Positions 1-5,649 of a DNA stretch of 5,649 bases are shown one piece after another; the first letter of the stretch is position 1; each line of letters begins with the position of its first letter. The position numbers and the translations under genes are program-made. Source of the stretch: JAJRWS01 sp039831705. GTDB taxonomy: Bacteria > Planctomycetota > Planctomycetia > Pirellulales > Lacipirellulaceae. The stretch lies in NCBI GenBank assembly GCA_039831705.1, contig JBDOMT010000522.1, positions 1 through 5,649 on the forward strand. Direction: 5' to 3'. Under the pieces are notes generated by a model. The model was not told the DNA's origin. It did no database searches and was given only the letters and a program-made list of their open reading frames with translations.

Positions 1-382
1 GCTTAAGTCCTGCATCGGTAACTTGGGTGTTGTTGAGTGTCAATTCCTCAAGGTTGACCAGGTGCTTGAGATGGGGCAATTCGTCGTCGGTAATGCCAGT
101 GCTGCTGAAGTTGATTTTTTTAAGTTCCACAAACGGTTTCAAGTGACTGATACCCGCAGCAGTATCTTGACACGTGTAAAAATCGATCAGTTTAACGTCA
201 TCGTCGCGGATCGAAACGATGACACCCAGAGCTTGCAGTGCTTTTACCGCCAGCGCTTGTTCTGCTGGCAGATTGTCGATTGGTTGCTTACGACAACCGT
301 TGGTCGCGACCAAAGAGAATAAAAAGAGCAGGATTAGTGCTATCACGGTGTCGGTTTTTTGATTCAGCCTCATCGTAGTCAT
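1..382 (-). CDS. Leucine-rich-repeat lipoprotein, N-terminal part (cut by window edge)
   Basis: This reading frame runs off the left edge, leaving 127 N-terminal codons; the C-terminus is missing. Residues 13-30 form a hydrophobic signal ending in TNGC (Cys30). That resembles a lipobox but is imperfect, because -3 is Thr and -2 is Asn, so lipid anchoring is likely rather than certain. After a spacer containing an 'ALQALGVIVSIRDDD' segment come short leucine-rich repeats of about 23-24 residues with the phrases 'TGITDDELPHLKHL' and 'NTQVTDAGL'. Planctomycete LRR proteins commonly have this layout and are thought to mediate protein contacts at the cell envelope; no partner can be named. The ATG at 382 lies 38 bases after the peroxidase stop, which suggests co-transcription. 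An alternative in-frame ATG lies at 373. A two-codon frame (ATG AGG TAA, 391-383) directly abuts the chosen start. Confidence 0.85.
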   Translation of the reverse strand, partial: MTTMRLNQKTDTVIALILLFLFSLVATNGCRKQPIDNLPAEQALAVKALQALGVIVSIRDDDVKLIDFYTCQDTAAGISHLKPFVELKKINFSSTGITDDELPHLKHLVNLEELTLNNTQVTDAGLK

Positions 383-420
383 TTACCTCATCGTATTCCT
401 CTGTTTGATAGAGATATTAC

Positions 421-1665
421 CTAGGGAGACGCAACCTGGGGAAGACGGGCCGTTTCGACAGGTGGTAAAGGTCCGCTCAACGCGTTGAGAAATGCTATTA
501 AATCGCGCTTCTCTTCAGTGACCAACTCGAGTGGTTGTATGTCTGTGTCAAGGTGGGCATGGTCAAAGCCGCCTTGGTTGAACCAATTCACCACTTTTAT
601 CAAGGAACTGAACTGGCCATCGTGCATATAAGGTGGTGTGTTGGCAATGTTGCGTAGGGTCGGAGTTTTGAACGCGCCTAAATCGTCCTCGTTTTTGGTG
701 AGTTCGAAGCGTCCCAGGTCAGGCTCAACTAAATCCATCCCAACGCCAATGTTGTGGTACATTTCGTCCGTTAAATTTGGGCCGCTATGACACCAATAGC
801 ACTTTGTGCGCTCGCTGAAAAACAAATCTTCGCCACGGATTGCAGACTCCGACATGGGATGGGCCAGGGCACCAACTCGAAGTTGTTCGACCAATTGCCC
901 CTCCTGTGGTGAAAGTGAGTCAAGCTTTTGCTGATCGAATTCAGCCAGCAGGCGATGGTAGTCCCAAGGGGCAGTACCGGTGACCAGCGCGCGCTGAAAA
1001 CTAGCGAGTGCGAATCCTACCGTTTCCATATCAGTTCGCCCAAAGATGGCATCAAACTGCAGCTGATATCCTTCTATCGATTTCAGCTTATCAATGAATT
1101 CCTCGGTCGGCGTTCCCATTTCAAAGGGATTCAAGATGGGATCACCAGGCTGATCCTCGAGCGATTGGGCGCGTCCGTCCCAAAACTGGGATTCGCTAAA
1201 AATGCGATTGAAGCAAGCGCTCGGGTTGCGCCCGACTCTAGGCATCACCATGTAAGCGGAATAGTCCTGTTCGGGGCGATGGCACAGGGCACATGACATC
1301 TCGTGATTGGTCAATCGGGCGTCAAAGAATATTTGCCGGCCTAACTCGATTTTTGCCCGCGTGAGTTGGTTCTCGGGGGGCATCCATATCAGAGGTGCTG
1401 CATCCCGGAGCCCCAGTGGCAAGATAAAATCAAGAGCCTGATGTACCTTTGGATTTTCTAGCCATTTACGAATTTGATCAATTGTCAGTGGGCCGTTTCC
1501 AGGTATTCCCGCAGTCAAGCTGGGTGAGCCGAGGATTATTTTGCCATCGAAGTGATATTCGGCCGGCGACTGGTCTTCGGCCGGATCGACCTCTGGCGAA
1601 ACGCGCCAACAACCTAAACAGAGCGACATGGCCAAGAACAGAGTGACGACGGTCAAGGCTTTCAT
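421..1665 (-). CDS. Di-heme cytochrome c peroxidase (CcpA/MauG family), exported
   Basis: The 414-residue protein matches the bacterial di-heme cytochrome c peroxidase/MauG family (Pfam CCP_MauG). Classical members reduce hydrogen peroxide to water outside the cytoplasm using electrons from a small c-type cytochrome or similar donor; MauG relatives oxidise protein side chains instead. Two CxxCH haem sites are visible: CALCH at 125-129 and CYWCH at 289-293. Family landmarks include 'ELGRQIFFDARLT' (108-119), 'SQFWDGRAQSLEDQ' (159-172) and 'FKTPTLRNIANTPPYMHDG' (332-350). The N-terminus (1-20) is a hydrophobic export signal ending in LCLGC; Cys19 could be lipidated, but the -3 Cys is atypical. 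Length fits the family. The start at 1665 is the only suitable ATG near the signal peptide, and no clear Shine-Dalgarno sequence precedes it. It sits 30 bases after the upstream lipoprotein gene. The substrate cannot be deduced from sequence. Confidence 0.93.
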   Translation of the reverse strand: MKALTVVTLFLAMSLCLGCWRVSPEVDPAEDQSPAEYHFDGKIILGSPSLTAGIPGNGPLTIDQIRKWLENPKVHQALDFILPLGLRDAAPLIWMPPENQLTRAKIELGRQIFFDARLTNHEMSCALCHRPEQDYSAYMVMPRVGRNPSACFNRIFSESQFWDGRAQSLEDQPGDPILNPFEMGTPTEEFIDKLKSIEGYQLQFDAIFGRTDMETVGFALASFQRALVTGTAPWDYHRLLAEFDQQKLDSLSPQEGQLVEQLRVGALAHPMSESAIRGEDLFFSERTKCYWCHSGPNLTDEMYHNIGVGMDLVEPDLGRFELTKNEDDLGAFKTPTLRNIANTPPYMHDGQFSSLIKVVNWFNQGGFDHAHLDTDIQPLELVTEEKRDLIAFLNALSGPLPPVETARLPQVASP

Positions 1666-1695
1666 GATGATTTCAGCATTTGCTCGATTCGCAAC

Positions 1696-2157
1696 CTACG
1701 GCTTCTCAATGGTAAATGAAAATTGGTTTTCGCCGCTCGCTTTGATTTCGGCCGTAAGGGGCGTTTTGCGCGGATCGGTATATTTCAGAGGGACCACCGA
1801 TTTTCCTTGCGGATAGCCGACCATGACCTGAACCGTGACGGCATAGTTTCCCGGTTTCGCGCCGTCGCCCGGTCTTTCGGAATGGAGTTGGAATGAACCG
1901 TCTGGTTCAATCGTACCCTGGGCACCTTTGGAATCGATGCCGCCCGACTTGGGTTGGAACGTGATCGAAGAAATATCGCCTTGGGGTACGGTCCCGTCGT
2001 CAAACTTAACCGTCCCGGTTACCTGCAGATAGGGGTTGGCTTTTCCACAACCAACCAATGCCGCTAAGATCAAGGCTCCAAAAAACGATGTTACAACTAA
2101 CGATGCCCTGATAAACAACAACTGACGCGAAACTCCTAAAGTGCCACGCGGTGCCAT
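1696..2157 (-). CDS. Small lipoprotein with transthyretin/carboxypeptidase-regulatory-like domain
   Basis: This 153-residue protein starts with a charged segment and a hydrophobic stretch (about 14-36) ending in a good lipobox, LVGC at 34-37, so it is probably a lipoprotein with lipidated Cys37. The remainder has the pattern of a small beta-sandwich: 'VTGTVKFDDG' (46-55), 'GTIEPDGSFQL' (81-91), 'PGNYAVTVQV' (102-111) and a final 'FSFTIEKP'. Planctomycetes commonly encode such proteins directly after a DUF1559 gene, exactly as here (46-base gap). The biochemical function of the family is not established. The ATG at 2157 gives a compact signal peptide but has no ribosome binding site. An in-frame GTG at 2175 has AGGA eight bases upstream and would add six residues, so the start is uncertain by 18 bases. 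An open frame extends upstream into the DUF1559 gene and is unlikely to be used. Confidence 0.85.
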   Translation of the reverse strand: MAPRGTLGVSRQLLFIRASLVVTSFFGALILAALVGCGKANPYLQVTGTVKFDDGTVPQGDISSITFQPKSGGIDSKGAQGTIEPDGSFQLHSERPGDGAKPGNYAVTVQVMVGYPQGKSVVPLKYTDPRKTPLTAEIKASGENQFSFTIEKP

Positions 2158-2203
2158 GTGATTATATGTTGTCACTACTTTGATCCTGTTAAGTGATTGT
2201 TTG

Positions 2204-3271
2204 TCATTCCAGTTCAACGGGCATCCCGTCCTGACTGGCGACCAGCCGATCCCAGACACTGCAACAACCACCAAAAACACCGGTTGTATTAATGTCGTCG
2301 CCTATCCAGCGCGCGCTGCCGTCGCACATCACCACGTGTACACCACCAGGTGGATGCTGACTCCGTGGCGACGCCTGTAAGTTGGGGCAGGTCCTCCAAC
2401 AGGACATCCTCTCCTGGAGCAATGTCTCGCGGCCTAGTTGGCCTATCAAATCTGTACAGCCAATGATATCATCGGAATGATCGTTACTAGGATTAGGCCC
2501 ATTGGAATCGCCGCCGAACCCGTGCCAGGTGAGATTACTTGCGCCCGCACAGCCCATCGCCCAGCTCCCCCGGCGATCAATTTCGCTCAGGCCGATGCGG
2601 ATTTCCCCAACCAGGATGGTGTTGCTCGTTCCATCAAGAATCTGAGCAATTTTGGTCTGCACGCTATTGCGCAGGACGCCGATTTTTTGTGGATCTTCGG
2701 TGTTACGTCCGCCTGCTCTGTTGTTGTCTCCATTACACGCATAGTTGCCACGGGCCCAATCGTCTACGTCGCGGGACCGTCTGAGACCAGTCCCCATAAA
2801 CGGTCCGTTGGTGATGCCTGAATCGGAAGGACAGAGCAAGGAAGCGATCGAGGTTGATCGGGCGGCACGGTTGATATCGTCCCCGATAAACTTAGAGAAA
2901 TCGAATGAGTCAAAAACAGCTTGTTGTTCGAGATGGGGGAGGATATCGATAATCCAGTTTCGTTTGAAGTCTGTTGAAGCCTCCGCAACAACGGGGTGGT
3001 CGAATTGCATCCCGGCAGGAAACACTTTTTGCGCACTGTGGTAGTTGTGCAGGGCAACACCCAGTTGCCTGATGTTGCTGAGGCATTGGGTCCGCCGGGC
3101 TGCTTCTCGGGCTGCTTGGATGGCTGGCAACAAGAGGGCAACCAGAATGCCTATGATGGCAATCACGACCAATAGTTCGACCAGCGTGAAACCATTGGCC
3201 CGCGTAAAATAATTAGCTGAGCGTTTGGTAGTGACCTTACGCCGCTGTGATATAGGATTTGTGGCTTTCAT
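2204..3271 (-). CDS. DUF1559 protein with type IV prepilin-like N-terminus
   Basis: The 355-residue protein is a planctomycete DUF1559 family member (Pfam PF07596, SBP_bac_10). Its N-terminus is a class III (prepilin-type) signal: a basic leader, then GFTLVELL at 27-34 with cleavage expected after Gly27 and Glu32 at mature position 5. The hydrophobic helix reaches about residue 50 and is followed by 'IQAAREAARRTQCLSN'. Family marks include 'LCPSD' (146-150), 'DGTSNTILVGE' (213-223) and the C-terminal 'HPPGGVHVVMCDGSARWI' (306-323). The protein is probably processed by a prepilin peptidase and held in the membrane or a pseudopilus-like structure; the family's role is unknown, though such genes are present in many copies per planctomycete genome. 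The start at 3271 was chosen because it gives a normal leader. The frame stays open to 3355, but that extension runs through the neighbouring insertion sequence end and transposase stop. The C-terminus has an unusual GGCC cluster (334-337). Confidence 0.92.
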   Translation of the reverse strand: MKATNPISQRRKVTTKRSANYFTRANGFTLVELLVVIAIIGILVALLLPAIQAAREAARRTQCLSNIRQLGVALHNYHSAQKVFPAGMQFDHPVVAEASTDFKRNWIIDILPHLEQQAVFDSFDFSKFIGDDINRAARSTSIASLLCPSDSGITNGPFMGTGLRRSRDVDDWARGNYACNGDNNRAGGRNTEDPQKIGVLRNSVQTKIAQILDGTSNTILVGEIRIGLSEIDRRGSWAMGCAGASNLTWHGFGGDSNGPNPSNDHSDDIIGCTDLIGQLGRETLLQERMSCWRTCPNLQASPRSQHPPGGVHVVMCDGSARWIGDDINTTGVFGGCCSVWDRLVASQDGMPVELE

Positions 3272-3287
3272 TTTCGAATCAATCCAT

Positions 3288-3310
3288 TTAAGGGTTGGCC
3301 GGTAAATAAC
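3288..3310 (+). repeat. Terminal inverted repeat, left end of ISAzo13-family element
   Basis: This arm pairs with the reverse complement of 4599-4621 (18 of 23 bases identical). The best-conserved portion is GCCGGTAAATAAC at 3298-3310, which differs from the other arm in one base. It lies between the transposase stop and the DUF1559 start. Confidence 0.7.
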
Positions 3311-3318
3311 TCCACGAT

Positions 3319-4527
3319 TTACAAATTGCATGTTGGTAGGGCAATGTAGTTCCATTTTGGCAGTTCGTCGTCGAATGCGATACGCATGGTCTGCTTAAAA
3401 TCATGGGCGACCTTTTGGCCGGTCTGATAAGTTTTCTTAATCACATCCACGGTCACACGAAGTCCCGTATCGGTATTTGTCTGGCGAGTGAGTTGTTTGA
3501 CGGTGTCGAGTGTATGAAAGACAACGCCTTGCCAAACTCGTGTGAGATGACAGAACAGGCGATGCTCAATAGGGTTGTACTTAGAGCAATATGGAGGATA
3601 GTGAGCCACACGGATGGCAATCTCCAATCGGTCTGCCAGTTTCTGTAAGGCTTCCTTGAACACATAATGCGAACTGCTGTTGCTTCCACCCCCATCGCAA
3701 AGCCACAGCATGGCCGTAGCCTGGGGATAAGCGAATCGGCCGTGCCGGCTCCAATAGCGGGCGAAGCTATCGCAAGCAAACGTGGCAGTGTCGCAACTGA
3801 GCCCTAGGTTGATGTGGCCTCGATTGTTCAGCACATCGTAAATTCCATGAGGGATGACACGACCGGTCGCCCAACTGGGGTAATCGTGATCCAACGTCGT
3901 AATCGCTCCGGTCGTGTAGACCGATCCTGCTCGGGCCAAGTTACCCAAAAACTCTTTTTTCTTCGTGTCTATGCTGAAAATCGGATTCTCAGCCGATTCA
4001 TATTCCACCTTCAACGCGGCGATTTTCTCGAATTGTTCATTCCGTTTTTTCACCGTCGTTCGGGTACGAGATTTCTGCATCTTGCGTTTGACAAAATGAT
4101 TCCGAGTCAGCAACTGTTTGACGACATCCGCGCACACAGGCGAACCTAGCTTTCCTAATGCTTCAGACAGCGAGGCCATCGTGCGGTGCGTCCACTTTAC
4201 CTTGTCACGCATCGGATCGCCGGCCGTTTCATTTTTGATGACCCGAGCGAAGTTTTTCTCCAATTTCGGCATGCTATCAAGACAGCTTTTGCGCCCCCCC
4301 TTTTTCCGCACGCGATCGGGTGCCGCATCTCTGGGCAGTTTGGCGATGTCTTTACTTCCTTGTCGTATTGTCGATGGATGACATCCCAACACTTCCGCCA
4401 CATATTCGACGCCTCCATGCCCGAGCTTCTCCACCTCCAACGCTGCATAACGTCGACGATCCTTCTCCGACAGAGAATCGTAAAATAGCTTCATGTGTCG
4501 CTCAACCTTCTTGTCGTACGATTCCAT
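3319..4527 (-). CDS. ISAzo13-family DDE transposase
   Basis: The 402-residue protein is a DDE transposase of the ISAzo13 type (Pfam DDE_Tnp_ISAZ013, first noted in Rhodopirellula). It cuts and joins DNA at the element's terminal repeats. Residues 38-57 ('GGVEYVAEVLGCHPSTIRQG') look like a DNA-binding helix-turn-helix, followed by a basic linker. The catalytic core shows three acidic residues in their expected settings: Asp187 in 'IFSIDTKKKE', Asp278 in 'LWLCDGGGSNS' and Glu321 in 'YNPIEHRLF'. No break is visible, so it may be active. The start at 4527 was chosen over an upstream ATG at 4581 because a GGAGG ribosome binding site precedes it at the right distance. A seven-G run at codons 76-78 lies between the binding and catalytic domains and is a possible slippage site. 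A weak -10-like TATTATACT (4578-4570) lies upstream without a convincing -35. Confidence 0.95.
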   Translation of the reverse strand: MESYDKKVERHMKLFYDSLSEKDRRRYAALEVEKLGHGGVEYVAEVLGCHPSTIRQGSKDIAKLPRDAAPDRVRKKGGRKSCLDSMPKLEKNFARVIKNETAGDPMRDKVKWTHRTMASLSEALGKLGSPVCADVVKQLLTRNHFVKRKMQKSRTRTTVKKRNEQFEKIAALKVEYESAENPIFSIDTKKKEFLGNLARAGSVYTTGAITTLDHDYPSWATGRVIPHGIYDVLNNRGHINLGLSCDTATFACDSFARYWSRHGRFAYPQATAMLWLCDGGGSNSSSHYVFKEALQKLADRLEIAIRVAHYPPYCSKYNPIEHRLFCHLTRVWQGVVFHTLDTVKQLTRQTNTDTGLRVTVDVIKKTYQTGQKVAHDFKQTMRIAFDDELPKWNYIALPTCNL

Positions 4528-4535
4528 CACTCCAG

Positions 4536-4540
4536 CCTCC
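4536..4540 (-). promoter_or_regulatory. Shine-Dalgarno site of the transposase gene
   Basis: The minus strand reads GTGGAGG followed by eight bases and then ATG at 4527. This is the strongest ribosome binding site in the window and decides the transposase start against the ATG at 4581. The operon genes downstream lack comparable sites. Confidence 0.75.
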
Positions 4541-4598
4541 ACTACGATTGCCAGACAATCAAAGCGTCCAGTATAATACAACCGTAAGAAACATCGAG

Positions 4599-4621
4599 GT
4601 TATTTCCCGGCTGATCCTAAA
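4599..4621 (-). repeat. Terminal inverted repeat, right end of ISAzo13-family element
   Basis: Read on the minus strand, the arm contains GCCGGGAAATAAC (4611-4599), matching the left arm at 12 of 13 positions in the core and 18 of 23 overall. It is followed inward by 71 bases before the transposase start. Confidence 0.7.
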
Positions 4622-4871
4622 CAGCAACACTTGTAGTACTAATGCACTGGCCTCAATTTCTCCGATCCCGTTTCCAGTTTGCCCCAAAGGTGCAAGATAG
4701 CTCCATTCATAACAGGTAGCGTAATTCTCGGCTTGACTTGTACGAAGCCTTACTCCCCGTAATTCTAGCACACATATGAAATCGATTCTACTACATTGGA
4801 TAGAAACTCGGCAATCGTTATTTTCGCAGATCACAGGTCAATTGCGAGCAAAAAATTGCTACTCGTTTTTA

Positions 4872-4935
4872 CCGAGATTTCCCATTTCAGTAGTTCCAAA
4901 AACAGACAATTCCTATAGGCCGGGATTTCCCATTT
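4872..4935 (+). repeat. Pair of 16-base direct repeats
   Basis: CCGAGATTTCCCATTT (4872-4887) and CCGGGATTTCCCATTT (4920-4935) differ in one base and are offset by 48 bases. The second copy overlaps the small symmetrical units GGGATTTCCC and CCCATTTGGG and follows the palindrome CCTATAGG (4912-4919). Their position at the outer side of the IS1380 relic suggests element-end or target-site material, but this is unproven. Confidence 0.6.
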
Positions 4936-4941
4936 GGGATT

Positions 4942-4960
4942 GCCTGGAACCACTCCAGGC
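4942..4960. repeat. Perfect 7-bp hairpin
   Basis: GCCTGGA (4942-4948) and TCCAGGC (4954-4960) are exact reverse complements around the five-base loop ACCAC. No T-run follows on either strand, so it is not a typical intrinsic terminator. It may be a subterminal structure of the IS1380 element. Confidence 0.5.
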
Positions 4961-5159
4961 TCGTATGTCGTCCAGTGTAACAGAATGCGCTCCCCGCCCG
5001 TGTCTAGCGCATCGTAAATTTTCTCATTCATTGACTATCGGCCCCATTTTCTGGGCTCCCATCACTCCAATCGTAGGTTTTCAAGCTCCTGAGCCGGGCT
5101 TCACGTCCTTCCTGCGCAGACTTTCCTCCCAGCATCCAAATTCTGGCCACCTTAGGAGC

Positions 5160-5649
5160 CTACTCGCTGCACCGAGCGACCGCCGGTGGCGGCAACGCCA
5201 ACCGCTCAATGCGGTCGAGAATCGCTGCGAATAACCTCCGCGTCACTGCCACTTCCGCCAATTGGAACGTCACATATTTCGCGTGCCGCGTTACCTTCGC
5301 ACCAATTTTGACGAGTTTCTCTCGTAGGGTTGTCAGCGATCAGTGCTTCACATCACGAGGCAAGGCCAGTCGCCGCAGAAAGTTGGCCAGGTTGTAAGCC
5401 ATCGCCGCGAAAAAACTTGGGGATGTCCAAGTGGCGGTAGCGCTCAATCACGGGTAGCAGCACGCGTCGCCCGTACTTGGCACTGGCGTGGTTGCCGCGC
5501 CTGAGCATGCAGCGTTCCACGTCGCCGAGCTGATTGAACAAGAACAGCGGATGGTAGCAGTTGCATTCAAAGTGCCCATTGTACGCCGTGCCCTCTTGCT
5601 TTCCGTAGGTTTCACTGACGGAGCTATCCAGGTCGAGAATGAGTTGTTT
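5160..5649 (-). pseudogene. IS1380-family transposase remnant with internal deletion, frame change and nonsense codon
   Basis: The minus strand encodes two recognisable pieces of an IS1380-family DDE transposase (Pfam DDE_Tnp_1_4). From 5649 to 5401 the frame reads 'LILDLDSSVSETYGKQEG', 'NGHFECNCYHPLFLFNQLGD' and 'RYRHLDIPKFFRGD', the catalytic-core region including the LDLDS aspartate. At 5400/5401 it jumps, in another frame, to the family's C-terminal end ('MAYNLANFLRRLALPRDVKH'), so a central block of the core is missing. The first frame then ends at 5353. The C-terminal frame is itself broken by TGA at 5342-5340, where relatives usually have Trp, and continues 'SLTTLREKLVKIGAKVTRHA' to a natural TAG at 5160-5162. 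The window edge removes the N-terminus. The protein cannot be a working transposase. Reading-frame identity was worked out by hand and fits the family well. Confidence 0.88.

Larger units (their letters stand above)
3288..4621 (-). mobile_element. ISAzo13-family insertion sequence, apparently complete
   Basis: The element is bounded by imperfect inverted repeats at 3288-3310 and 4599-4621, which agree at 18 of 23 positions and share the cores GCCGG and AAATAAC. The enclosed 1334 bases hold a single full-length DDE transposase gene with 31 bases after its stop, which fits a simple insertion sequence of this family. I could not identify a clean target-site duplication. TA dinucleotides lie near both ends, but not in positions that give a perfect symmetrical pair, so the outer boundary could be off by a few bases. 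The downstream end is 16 bases from the DUF1559 start codon and in the same orientation. Confidence 0.8.
4622..5159. other. Gene-free stretch between the two insertion sequences
   Basis: I see no supportable gene in these 538 bases on either strand. The left part (4622-4871) has no recognisable motif. It is presumably the sequence that lay upstream of the DUF1559 gene before the ISAzo13 insertion and could contain that operon's original promoter, but no clear promoter can be picked out. The right part holds a 16-base direct repeat (4872-4887 and 4920-4935), a hairpin (4942-4960) and then sequence running without a break into the IS1380 transposase relic. Roughly 4912-5159 is therefore likely to be the non-coding end of the IS1380 element. 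Open frames of 66 to 152 codons cross the area but resemble no family I know. Confidence 0.5.

Noticed and set aside
23..322. Open frame of 99 codons on the plus strand
   Set aside because: It lies antisense to the LRR lipoprotein, whose minus-strand frame has a signal peptide and clear repeats.
928..1296. Open frame of 122 codons on the plus strand
   Set aside because: It is entirely antisense to the peroxidase gene and shows no domain or signal of its own.
2438..2821. Open frame of 127 codons on the plus strand
   Set aside because: It is antisense to the DUF1559 coding region, whose family motifs are unambiguous on the minus strand.
4559..4834. Open frame of 91 codons on the minus strand across the right IS end
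   Set aside because: It spans the terminal inverted repeat and has no ribosome binding site or recognisable domain, so it is probably chance.
4872..4935. Direct repeats considered as a CRISPR fragment
   Set aside because: There are only two 16-base copies with one spacer, no further units and no cas genes.
4942..4960. Hairpin considered as a transcription terminator
   Set aside because: No T-run follows on either strand, and no gene ends close by in a suitable position.
4831..5031. Open frame of 66 codons on the minus strand, containing a twice-repeated KWEI
   Set aside because: The repeated residues come from the 16-base DNA repeat, which happens to be offset by a multiple of three. No start signal or family resemblance supports a gene.
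4776..5234. Open frame of 152 codons on the plus strand
   Set aside because: It crosses the gene-free stretch and runs antisense into the IS1380 transposase C-terminus; its composition looks non-coding and it matches no family I know.

Overview
The window most likely comes from a planctomycete of the Pirellulaceae type (Rhodopirellula/Blastopirellula relatives). The evidence is a DUF1559 protein with a prepilin-like N-terminus followed by a small transthyretin-like lipoprotein, a pairing typical of that phylum. An ISAzo13-type transposase and a leucine-rich-repeat lipoprotein with the 'VTDAGL' repeat style also fit. This assignment rests on protein families, not on any rRNA or marker gene.

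All genes lie on the minus strand. Read in the direction of transcription, an IS1380-family element sits at the right edge (5160-5649, running off the window). It is decayed: it has an internal deletion with a frame change and a separate nonsense codon. About 540 bases without a gene follow (4622-5159); they hold a short direct repeat, a hairpin and probably the non-coding end of the IS1380 element. Next comes an apparently intact ISAzo13-family insertion sequence (3288-4621) with imperfect terminal inverted repeats, a full-length DDE transposase and a strong ribosome binding site. Its downstream end lies 16 bases before the start of the DUF1559 gene.

The left 3.3 kb is a tightly packed gene run with gaps of 46, 30 and 38 bases: DUF1559 pseudopilin-like protein, small lipoprotein, di-heme cytochrome c peroxidase (MauG/CcpA type), then an LRR lipoprotein cut by the left edge. 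All four carry N-terminal export or anchoring signals, so the cluster looks like an operon of envelope proteins. The peroxidase is the only one with a predictable redox role. The ISAzo13 insertion has probably separated this operon from its original promoter, so its present transcription may depend on read-through from the transposase gene.

I see no CRISPR array, tRNA, rRNA or convincing new defence or metabolic system. The points of most interest are the IS insertion at the operon head, a seven-G run in the transposase gene that could allow a frameshifted DNA-binding-only product, and the visible lesions in the IS1380 relic.
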